DNA of 6,233 nucleotides, from assembly GCA_030705695.1 (NCBI GenBank), contig JAUZPX010000107.1, positions 1-6,233 on the forward strand, in the 5' to 3' direction. Below are positions 1 through 5,940 of this stretch, piece after piece. Positions within the stretch are counted from its first letter, which is position 1; every line of letters starts with the position of its first letter. Source of the DNA: Bacillota bacterium (lineage in GTDB: Bacteria; Bacillota; Clostridia; Oscillospirales; Acutalibacteraceae). The notes below the pieces were generated by a model. It was not told where the DNA came from, did no database searches, and saw nothing but the letters and a program-made list of their open reading frames with translations. The position numbers and the translations under genes were made by a program.

Positions 1-34
1 AATGATGCAGTATTTGTTTAGTTTATAATAAATT

Positions 35-72
35 TGAACTGCATACCATAAAATTTTATGGTATGCAGTTCA
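35..72 (-). terminator. Perfect 38-bp palindrome, likely operon terminator
   Basis: The two 19-base arms are exact reverse complements with no spacer, centred between 53 and 54; the left arm starts TGAACTGCATACC. As RNA it would fold into a stem of about 17 bp with a tight AATT loop. It lies 23 bp past the stop codon of the leftward flavoprotein gene, so a transcription end is the simplest role. The tract after the stem on the minus strand (AATTTATTAT) is U-rich but not a clean U-run. On the plus strand CTTCTTTATT follows, so it could work both ways for a convergent gene to the left. A protein-binding dyad cannot be excluded. Confidence 0.6.
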
Positions 73-95
73 CTTCTTTATTAATCTGAATATAT

Positions 96-1688
96 TTATT
101 TTTTTAATATGTTTTCGGCAACTTTTATTCCGTCAACAGCAGCGGAAACTATACCTCCAGCATAGCCTGCTCCTTCACCGCAGGGATATAAACCGCTAAG
201 AGAAACTGATTCCATTTGCTCATTTCTTAAAATTCTTACAGGTGACGAGCTTCTTGTTTCAACTCCTGTTAAGATAGCGTCAGGATTTAAGAATCCTTTT
301 AATTTGCGTTCAAGAAAAGGTAATGCTTGGCGCATAGAATCCGTAACAAACTTTGGCAAACATTCCGACAAATTTGCCATAGTAACACCGGGAATATAGC
401 TTGGGAGAACTTCCCCGAATGCTTTTGTTTTTTGTCCTTTTAAGAAATCCTCAACACGCTGAACAGGTGCTTTATAATTTCCCTCACCAAGAGTAAATGC
501 TTTTGCTTCAATTTTCCTTTGAAATTCAACGCCTGCCAATGGATGAGTGTTGCCAAAGTCGTTTGGTGTAACAGAAACAAGCAAAGCGGAATTTGAATTG
601 ATTGCGTTTCTTGCAAATTCACTCATTCCGTTAATAACTAAATGATTTTCTTCACTTGCTGCCGCAACAACTGTACCTCCTGGGCACATGCAAAATGTAT
701 AGACACCTCGTCCGTTTGGTAAATTGACATTTATTTTATAATCTGCCGCTCCGAGAGCAGGATGATTATAAAATTTGCCAAATTGCGAAATATTAATTTT
801 TTCACGCAGATGCTCAATTCTTGTGCCAACAGAAAAACTCTTTTGTTCAAATATAATACCAGAATTATACAGCATTTCGAAAGTATCTCTTGCGCTGTGA
901 CCGATTGATAATATAACGTTATCCGCATCAAGATTTTCGGTATTGCCATTTGATTTTATTACTTTTATACCGACGATTCTTTCGTTTTTAACAATTATGC
1001 CTGAAAATTTAGTATTAAAGAGAAATTCGCCGCCAAGTGATATAATTTTATTTCTTAGATTAAAAACAGTTTGAATCAAATAATCTGTTCCGACATGAGG
1101 TTTTGCATTATATAGAATTTCCTTTGGTGCTCCGCAATCGGCAAGCTCTGAAAGAACTTTTCTTGCTCTCGGATCTTTTGTACCAGTGTTTAGTTTACCG
1201 TCGGAAAAAGTTCCTGCGCCGCCTTCACCAAACTGAATGTTGCTTTCGGTGTTTAAGACTGATGTTTTCTGAAACTCTTCAATATCTTTTTGCCTTGTAT
1301 AGACATCGCTGCCGCGCTCAATTACTAGCGGAGGATTTCCGCTTTCAGCTAAAATAAGAGCAGCAAACAAGCCTGCAGGACCTGCTCCGATAATAACAGG
1401 CCGCTGACTTAGCTTCCTGATTTCTGGAATTTTATATTCATAAGTTGAAGTAATATTAACTTTTGCATTTCTGCATTTTGTAACTACTTGTGTTTCATCG
1501 TCAAAGGTTTCAATATCAAGAGTTGCAATAAAATGAATATCGTTTTTCTTTCGTGCGTCAATACTTCTGCGGAACATAGACACGCTTTTAAGGTTTTTCT
1601 CATCGATGTTCAGTGTTTTTACCGTAATGCTGCGAATTAAGTTATCATTATAATTTAGAGGAAGTGCTACTTCGTTTATTCTTATCAT
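96..1688 (-). CDS. COG2509-type FAD-dependent oxidoreductase (uncharacterised dehydrogenase family)
   Basis: This 530-residue cytoplasmic flavoprotein has no signal peptide or membrane segment. Residues 1-90 form a family-specific N-terminal domain containing the RRSIDARKK stretch (40-48). A Rossmann FAD site follows, with GAGPAG at 101-106 and the acidic ribose-binding residue in VIERG (122-126). GEGGAGTFSDGK (154-165), GVETRSSSPVRI (475-486) and the C-terminal FAD loop CGEGAGYAGG (503-512) are the motifs I associate with the COG2509 uncharacterised FAD-dependent dehydrogenases, and the length fits that family. The substrate and electron acceptor are unknown. The start is secure: AGGAG (1700-1696) lies 7 bases upstream, inside the end of the preceding gene, and the ATG overlaps that gene's TGA as ATGA. 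The two genes are therefore probably translationally coupled. Family assignment is firm; the reaction is not predictable. Confidence 0.93.
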   Translation of the reverse strand: MIRINEVALPLNYNDNLIRSITVKTLNIDEKNLKSVSMFRRSIDARKKNDIHFIATLDIETFDDETQVVTKCRNAKVNITSTYEYKIPEIRKLSQRPVIIGAGPAGLFAALILAESGNPPLVIERGSDVYTRQKDIEEFQKTSVLNTESNIQFGEGGAGTFSDGKLNTGTKDPRARKVLSELADCGAPKEILYNAKPHVGTDYLIQTVFNLRNKIISLGGEFLFNTKFSGIIVKNERIVGIKVIKSNGNTENLDADNVILSIGHSARDTFEMLYNSGIIFEQKSFSVGTRIEHLREKINISQFGKFYNHPALGAADYKINVNLPNGRGVYTFCMCPGGTVVAAASEENHLVINGMSEFARNAINSNSALLVSVTPNDFGNTHPLAGVEFQRKIEAKAFTLGEGNYKAPVQRVEDFLKGQKTKAFGEVLPSYIPGVTMANLSECLPKFVTDSMRQALPFLERKLKGFLNPDAILTGVETRSSSPVRILRNEQMESVSLSGLYPCGEGAGYAGGIVSAAVDGIKVAENILKK

Positions 1689-2914
1689 AAATTTTCTCCT
1701 GCCAAAATTCCGCTTGAAAACGCCCAGTGTAGATTGTAACCTCCGCAGTCACCGTTAATATCAACTGCTTCTCCGATAATATATAAATTCTTCACCTTTT
1801 TAGATTCCATTGTTTTCGGATTGATTTCATCAGAACCAACTCCTCCGCAAGTTACCTGTGAAGCAAAATAATCAGAAATTTTTATCGGTGTAAACCGCCA
1901 CTTTTTTAATAAACCAGCTATTTTATCTGCGTTAATCTGCTCATAAGACTGAATATTAAGCTGTTTAAAAACAACGGAATGAAGCCGTTTGTTTATTACT
2001 CCTGTTAAATAATTTTCAAGTGTGAAATTCGGGAATTTTTTAAGTCTTTCGTTTAGAAACTTTGAGAGTTGATCTTCTGAAAAATCGGGGAATAGGTCAA
2101 CTGAAATATAGATTGCTTCTTTCTTTTCTCCATTAACTGTTTTTTTAGTTAATAACTCATTAATAAAGCATGACAAATTATATATACAAATACCTGAGAG
2201 AGCGTTTTCAGTAAACTGAAGCTCTCCTTTTTCTTTTTTAATTATTTTATTGTCGGCAATCAAATTAACTTCGCATTTGCAGCGAACTCCTTTTAAGGAT
2301 TTCAAATATGATTCACTGCATTTTATCGGAGCAAGCCCTGGATATGTCGGATTTACACGTATTCCGAGTTGCTTTAAAAGCATAAATCCACTACCGTCAG
2401 AACCGAGGTTTGGAGTCGATTTTCCGCCTGAAGCAATAACAATCTTTTTTGCTGTAAATGTTGTTTCACCGCAATTAATTTGAAAAATATTATTTCTATT
2501 TGTAATTGACTTAACAGTCATTGTGCAATGTTCTTCAACATTTAAATGCAAAAGCTCTGTTCTTATTAAGTCAAGTACAGATGAAGCTTGATCAGAAAGC
2601 GGATAAACCCGACCTTCCGAATCAGCTTTGCATATAATCCCAATTGATTCAAAATATTTGATTATATAATCCGATGTAAATTCGCTAAAAGTATTATTTA
2701 TTTCACTTGAAAAAGAACCTGAATAATTATTTTCGGAAATCGTTGTATTTGTAAGATTGCACCTTCCGTTTCCTGTTGCCAACAGTTTTTTTCCGACCCG
2801 TGATTCTTTTTCGATAATAATGATTTTTTTGTTCTTATTTTTTCGTGCAGCCGCAATGCCACAAAGCAAACCTGACGCACCGCCACCTATGATAGCGATA
2901 TCAGAATTAATCAT
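1685..2914 (-). CDS. BaiN/RdsA (HI0933)-family NAD(P)/FAD-dependent oxidoreductase
   Basis: This is a 409-residue cytoplasmic flavoprotein. The N-terminal dinucleotide-binding motif DIAIIGGGASG spans 5-15. The family signature GKKLLATGNGRCNLTN follows at 41-56, then GRVYPLSDQA (101-110), ASGGKSTPNLGSDGSG (161-176), GELQFTENALSG (230-241), TCGGVGSDEINPKTMESK (355-372) and GEAVDINGDCGGYN (381-394). Their order and the length match the HI0933/YhiN family. One member, BaiN of Clostridium scindens, has been linked to bile acid reduction, but the family is broad and this gene's substrate cannot be inferred. An in-frame ATG 24 bases upstream (2938) is rejected: no Shine-Dalgarno precedes it and the predicted transcript starts only 2-3 bases before it. 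The chosen ATG has AAAGGA (2933-2928) upstream, at a rather long 13-base spacing. It is the first gene of a two-gene leftward operon. Confidence 0.9.
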   Translation of the reverse strand: MINSDIAIIGGGASGLLCGIAAARKNKNKKIIIIEKESRVGKKLLATGNGRCNLTNTTISENNYSGSFSSEINNTFSEFTSDYIIKYFESIGIICKADSEGRVYPLSDQASSVLDLIRTELLHLNVEEHCTMTVKSITNRNNIFQINCGETTFTAKKIVIASGGKSTPNLGSDGSGFMLLKQLGIRVNPTYPGLAPIKCSESYLKSLKGVRCKCEVNLIADNKIIKKEKGELQFTENALSGICIYNLSCFINELLTKKTVNGEKKEAIYISVDLFPDFSEDQLSKFLNERLKKFPNFTLENYLTGVINKRLHSVVFKQLNIQSYEQINADKIAGLLKKWRFTPIKISDYFASQVTCGGVGSDEINPKTMESKKVKNLYIIGEAVDINGDCGGYNLHWAFSSGILAGENL

Positions 2915-2927
2915 AAAAAGTTTCACG

Positions 2928-2933
2928 TCCTTT
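2928..2933 (-). promoter_or_regulatory. Ribosome binding site that decides the HI0933-family start
   Basis: AAAGGA on the minus strand lies downstream of the first in-frame ATG (2938) and upstream of the second (2914). It can only serve the second. An in-frame GTG at 2926 is just 1 base away, too close. The 13-base spacing to 2914 is longer than ideal. Confidence 0.6.
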
Positions 2934-2948
2934 CTCATAGCTTATTTA

Positions 2949-2976
2949 ATTATACAAAAACTCTATTTAAATGCAA
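2949..2976 (-). promoter_or_regulatory. SigA-type promoter of the leftward flavoprotein operon
   Basis: On the minus strand a perfect -10 box TATAAT (2954-2949) is preceded by a weak -35, TTGCAT (2976-2971), at 16 bp. The expected transcript start is near 2941, giving a leader of about 25 bases before the ATG at 2914. The strong -10 makes this likely; the -35 matches the consensus mainly in TTG. Confidence 0.55.
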
Positions 2977-2983
2977 GAATTAA

Positions 2984-3012
2984 TTGACAACAGGCAAATA
3001 CATTATTAAAAT
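2984..3012 (+). promoter_or_regulatory. SigA-type promoter for the vanZ-like gene, probably also nfnAB
   Basis: A perfect -35 TTGACA (2984-2989) and a -10 TAAAAT (3007-3012, five of six) are separated by the optimal 17 bp. Transcription should start near 3019, a little over 20 bases before the ATG at 3042. No strong promoter was seen between the VanZ-like gene and nfnA, so this one may drive all three rightward genes. Its -35 lies 7 bp from the -35 of the divergent leftward promoter. Confidence 0.72.
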
Positions 3013-3041
3013 AGATATGGTAAGAAAGGGTGTGATGTAAA

Positions 3042-3503
3042 ATGGGGAGAGCTTCTGCACATAGCAAGAAGAGAAAAATAATTCTAGCTTTTGTCACGGT
3101 TATGTGGACTCTTTTTATTTTTTCGCAGTCATTCTTAAACAGTACTATTTCTTCTCATGAAAGCGGAACGCTTCTTTCTGTAATGCAATCTGTTGTGAAT
3201 TTTATTGGTTTGCATATTACAGTGACGAGCTTTTTTGTGAGAAAACTCGGACATTTCTCCGAGTATTTTGTTTTGGGTGTTTTATTTATGAATATGATTA
3301 ATTCATATCAAAAGCCTACAAAAAACATCTATATGCCGTTGTTTTTCTTTATTTTAATCCCTTCGATTGATGAGTGCATACAGCGTTTTGTTCCAGGAAG
3401 AAGCTCTGATGAGCGAGATGTTCTTATCGATTTTTGCGGTTGCATTTTGGCAATGTTAATTTGCCTTTTTATATTCAGCTTGAAAAGAAAAAAGAAAAGT
3501 TAA
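3042..3503 (+). CDS. VanZ-family integral membrane protein
   Basis: This is a 153-residue membrane protein with a basic N-terminus (KKRK, 9-12) and a basic tail (KRKKKS). Hydrophobic segments lie at about 13-30, 72-88, 97-112 and 127-146, consistent with the four-helix VanZ-like fold. The conserved polar residues of that family are visible: KLGHFSEY (68-75), DECIQ (110-114), PGRSSDERD (118-126) and the D130/G133 region at the start of the last helix. VanZ itself gives low-level teicoplanin resistance in Tn1546, but most chromosomal VanZ-like proteins have no proven role and no van cluster is present here, so resistance should not be inferred. A purine-rich GAAAGGGTG (3024-3032) precedes the start. 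A start-stop pair, ATGTAA (3035-3040), lies directly before the chosen ATG. The gene leads a probable transcript with nfnAB 32 bp downstream. Confidence 0.85.
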   Translation: MGRASAHSKKRKIILAFVTVMWTLFIFSQSFLNSTISSHESGTLLSVMQSVVNFIGLHITVTSFFVRKLGHFSEYFVLGVLFMNMINSYQKPTKNIYMPLFFFILIPSIDECIQRFVPGRSSDERDVLIDFCGCILAMLICLFIFSLKRKKKS

Positions 3504-3523
3504 ATTAAAATATATTTTATAAA

Positions 3524-3529
3524 AGAGGA
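3524..3529 (+). promoter_or_regulatory. Ribosome binding site that decides the nfnA start
   Basis: AGAGGA lies 6 bases before the ATG at 3536. An in-frame TTG at 3530 directly abuts this site and cannot be a start. The gene therefore begins MFKIVDK, not two residues earlier. Confidence 0.8.
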
Positions 3530-3535
3530 TTGATT

Positions 3536-4381
3536 ATGTTTAAAATAGTTGACAAACAGGTTTTAAATCCGACAACAATTAAAATGGTTATTGATGCGCC
3601 TTTGATTGCGAAAAAAGCTGCTCCAGGGCAGTTCATTATTTTGCGTGTAGATGAGAAAGGCGAGCGCATTCCGCTTACGATTTCCGATTCTGATAAAGAA
3701 AACGGAACAGTTACGATTATTATTCAAATCGTAGGTAAAACGACAATGCTTCTCAATAATCTTGAAAAGGGCGACAGTATTCTTGATTTTGTGGGTCCTT
3801 TGGGAAAAGCTTCTGAGCTTGACGGCTATAAGAAAGTTGCTGTTATTGGCGGCGGAACAGGCTGTGCGATTGCGTTTCCGCAGGCTAAGGCTCTGCATAT
3901 TGCAGGAGCAAAAGTTGATATGATTGCAGGCTTTCGCAATACAGATTTAATAATTTTAGAGCAGGAAATGAAAGACGTTTGTGATAAACTCACTGTAATG
4001 ACGGATGACGGCTCAAACGGAAACAAAGGCTTTGTCACGAATGCACTTAAAGAAAACATTGAAAACGGTGCTGATTACGACCTTGTTATTGCTATCGGAC
4101 CGCTTCCGATGATGAAAGCCGTTGCTGAGCTTACAAGACCATATAATATTAAAACAATAATCAGCATGAACACGATTATGGTAGACGGAACGGGAATGTG
4201 CGGCGGATGCCGACTGACTGTAGACGGTGAAACAAAGTTTGCCTGCATCGACGGGCCTGACTTTGACGGGCATCTCGTGGATTTTGACGAAGCGATGAGA
4301 CGTTCAACTACTTACAAAGACATTGAATACAGAGAAATGCATTCAGACGATTGCCGCCTGTTAAACAAAATTAATAAGTGA
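3536..4381 (+). CDS. nfnA: NfnA: small subunit of NADH-dependent ferredoxin:NADP+ oxidoreductase
   Basis: This 281-residue subunit belongs to the ferredoxin-NADP reductase/PyrK-like family, often annotated as a sulfide or dihydroorotate dehydrogenase-like FAD/NAD-binding protein. The FAD-binding beta-barrel contains RIPLTIS (44-50). The NAD-binding domain begins VAVIGGGTGCA (101-111), and IAIGPLPMM (185-193) is the second nucleotide-side motif. At the C-terminus the [2Fe-2S] ligands appear as D217, C222, C225 and C237. An Asp replaces the first Cys found in PyrK, the arrangement described for Thermotoga NfnA. With NfnB it forms a cytoplasmic flavin-based bifurcating enzyme: NADH plus two reduced ferredoxins reduce two NADP+, reversibly. 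Its FAD is the NADH-side flavin. nfnB follows after 20 bp, which confirms the pairing and argues against PyrK. The older name for such a subunit is sulfide dehydrogenase SudB; the D/3Cys set does not separate the two names. Confidence 0.9.
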   Translation: MFKIVDKQVLNPTTIKMVIDAPLIAKKAAPGQFIILRVDEKGERIPLTISDSDKENGTVTIIIQIVGKTTMLLNNLEKGDSILDFVGPLGKASELDGYKKVAVIGGGTGCAIAFPQAKALHIAGAKVDMIAGFRNTDLIILEQEMKDVCDKLTVMTDDGSNGNKGFVTNALKENIENGADYDLVIAIGPLPMMKAVAELTRPYNIKTIISMNTIMVDGTGMCGGCRLTVDGETKFACIDGPDFDGHLVDFDEAMRRSTTYKDIEYREMHSDDCRLLNKINK

Positions 4382-4401
4382 TCTGAAAAGAGGAGATTAA
4401 A

Positions 4402-5790
4402 ATGCCTAATATGGCTTTGAAAAAAACTGCAATGCCCGAACAGGAGCCTAATATAAGAAATAAAAACTTTGAAGAAGTTTCTTTGGGTTATACTGAAGAA
4501 ATGGCTGTTTCAGAAGCTCAGCGTTGCTTAAACTGCAAAAATAGACCTTGTGTTAACGGCTGCCCTGTAAATGTTCCGATTCCTGAATTTATTTCTCTTG
4601 TGGCAAAAGGAGATTTTGCAGGCGCTTATGAAGTGCTTTCCTCTGCAAATTCGTTGCCTGCTGTTTGCGGCAGAGTTTGTCCTCAGGAAACTCAATGCGA
4701 AGAAAAGTGCGTTCGTGGTATTAAAGGCGAAAGCGTCGCTATTGGACGTCTTGAGCGTTTTGTTGCCGATTATCATATGAAAAACTTCAAGGGTTCTGTA
4801 AAAAAAGCTGAAAGCAACGGACGAAAAGTTGCTATTGTTGGTGCAGGTCCTGCAGGGCTGACGTGTGCAGGTGATCTTGCAAAACTAAATTATGACGTCA
4901 CTGTTTTTGAAGCTTTTCATACAGCAGGCGGCGTATTAATGTACGGAATCCCTGAATTCAGACTTCCAAAAGAAATTGTGCAAAAAGAAATAGATATGCT
5001 TAAAAATCTCGGTGTAAAAATTGAAACAAATATGGTTATTGGAAAAGTATTGTCTGTTGATGAGCTATTTGAATCAGGATTTGATGCAGTATTTGTTGGG
5101 ACCGGTGCAGGTCTGCCAGGATTTTTAAATATCCCCGGTGAAGGACTTATAGGTGTATATTCAGCTAACGAGTTCCTCACAAGAATTAATTTGATGAAAG
5201 CTTATCTTGACGATTACGATACATGCATTATAAAACCTAAAAATGCAGCAATCATCGGTGGCGGAAACGTTGCGATGGATGCCGCAAGAAGTGCAAAGCG
5301 TCTCGGTGCTGAAAACGTATACATAATCTATCGTCGTTCCGAAAAGGAAATGCCTGCCCGTTTAGAAGAAATTGAGCATGCAAAAGAAGAGGGAATCATT
5401 TTTAAACTTCTTACAAATCCTGTTGCTATCCACGGCGATAAAGATGGCAGAGTCGAGAAAATTGAATGCGTTGAAATGGAACTTGGCAAGCCCGATGAAT
5501 CAGGCAGATGCAGACCGATTGTTAAAGAAGGTTCCAATTTCACAATCGATATTGATGTAGCTATTGTTGCAATCGGAAATACGCCAAATCCGCTTATTCG
5601 CACCACAACCAAGGGGATAGAAGCTAATAAATACGGTTGTCTTGTTGTTAATGAGGAATCGATGCAAACAACAAGAGAAGGAGTATATGCAGGCGGAGAT
5701 GCTGTAACAGGTGCCGCAACAGTAATTTTGGCGATGGGTGCTGGTCGTAAAGCTGCAAAAGCAATTGACGAATATTTACAAAGTAAATAA
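4402..5790 (+). CDS. nfnB: NfnB: large, bifurcating subunit of NADH-dependent ferredoxin:NADP+ oxidoreductase (GltD-like)
   Basis: This 462-residue subunit is commonly annotated gltA or NADPH-dependent glutamate synthase small chain. The N-terminal domain carries eight cysteines for two [4Fe-4S] clusters: C42, C45, C50, C54, C89, C93, C99 and C103. E96 in CPQE is a candidate for the glutamate ligand reported on the flavin-proximal cluster. The FAD Rossmann motif VAIVGAGPAGL spans 143-153, the NADP(H) motif IIGGGNVAMDAAR 284-296, the phosphate-binding RR 311-312 and the C-terminal FAD motif YAGGDAVTGAAT 429-440. Its FAD is where NADPH electrons bifurcate toward ferredoxin and toward NfnA. True glutamate synthase is unlikely because no large GltB subunit is present and the neighbour is NfnA. 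AGGAG (4391-4395) lies 6 bases from the ATG. A GltD-like oxidoreductase acting alone is the main alternative. A hairpin follows about 20 bases past the stop. Confidence 0.92.
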   Translation: MPNMALKKTAMPEQEPNIRNKNFEEVSLGYTEEMAVSEAQRCLNCKNRPCVNGCPVNVPIPEFISLVAKGDFAGAYEVLSSANSLPAVCGRVCPQETQCEEKCVRGIKGESVAIGRLERFVADYHMKNFKGSVKKAESNGRKVAIVGAGPAGLTCAGDLAKLNYDVTVFEAFHTAGGVLMYGIPEFRLPKEIVQKEIDMLKNLGVKIETNMVIGKVLSVDELFESGFDAVFVGTGAGLPGFLNIPGEGLIGVYSANEFLTRINLMKAYLDDYDTCIIKPKNAAIIGGGNVAMDAARSAKRLGAENVYIIYRRSEKEMPARLEEIEHAKEEGIIFKLLTNPVAIHGDKDGRVEKIECVEMELGKPDESGRCRPIVKEGSNFTIDIDVAIVAIGNTPNPLIRTTTKGIEANKYGCLVVNEESMQTTREGVYAGGDAVTGAATVILAMGAGRKAAKAIDEYLQSK

Positions 5791-5811
5791 AATTTCCAAA
5801 TAAAGACTAAT

Positions 5812-5842
5812 TGTCCGGATGTGGATTCCGGGCATTTTGTCT
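5812..5842 (+). terminator. Intrinsic terminator after nfnB
   Basis: TGTCCGGA (5812-5819) pairs with TCCGGGCA (5827-5834), an 8-bp stem with one G-U pair and a 7-base loop. TTTTGTCTATT follows. AGAC (5804-5807) can pair with GTCT (5839-5842) to extend the stem across a small internal loop. It begins about 20 bases after the nfnB stop and precedes a new gene with its own ribosome binding site. The U-tract is short, so termination may be partial. Confidence 0.6.
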
Positions 5843-5927
5843 ATTGAGATAACAAAAAAGAGCTGATTGTTATTTTCTTTTGTTTGATTCTCGGTATCTT
5901 TGTCCTATTTTCTGCATATGAATGACC

Positions 5928-5934
5928 GAGGTGA
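5928..5934 (+). promoter_or_regulatory. Strong ribosome binding site of the cut-off gene
   Basis: GAGGTGA lies 6 bases before the ATG at 5941, near-ideal for a Firmicute. It sets the start of the last gene, whose frame cannot otherwise be judged because the stop lies outside the window. Its first three bases also form the right arm of the inverted repeat CTCGGT/ACCGAG (5890-5895/5925-5930). Confidence 0.75.
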
Positions 5935-5940
5935 AAATAT

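Noticed and set aside
1685..2914. Specific bile acid reductase (baiN) assignment
   Set aside because: The family is broad and no other bai genes are nearby; membership alone does not set the substrate.
3042..3503. Glycopeptide resistance determinant
   Set aside because: VanZ-like proteins are common in chromosomes, and no vanA, vanH, vanX or vanRS genes are in the window.
3480..3516. Separate promoter for nfnA (TTGAAA near 3480 with TAAAAT or TATATT downstream)
   Set aside because: Spacings are 20 and 25 bp, outside the usual range, so co-transcription from the upstream promoter is preferred.
4402..5790. Glutamate synthase small subunit (gltD) as the role of the large rightward gene
   Set aside because: No gltB partner is visible, and the directly upstream gene is NfnA with the matching Asp/3-Cys cluster site.
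5851..5888. Possible second terminator hairpin from the A-run and T-rich stretch (ACAAAAAAG with CTTTTGT)
   Set aside because: Pairing needs a two-base bulge and is almost all A-U, with no clear U-tract; low-complexity AT bias explains it.
5884..5923. Sporulation SigE-like boxes (GTATCTT, then CATATGAAT 14 bases later) before the cut-off gene
   Set aside because: The -10 match is poor, and the implied transcript start falls inside the GAGGTGA ribosome binding site.
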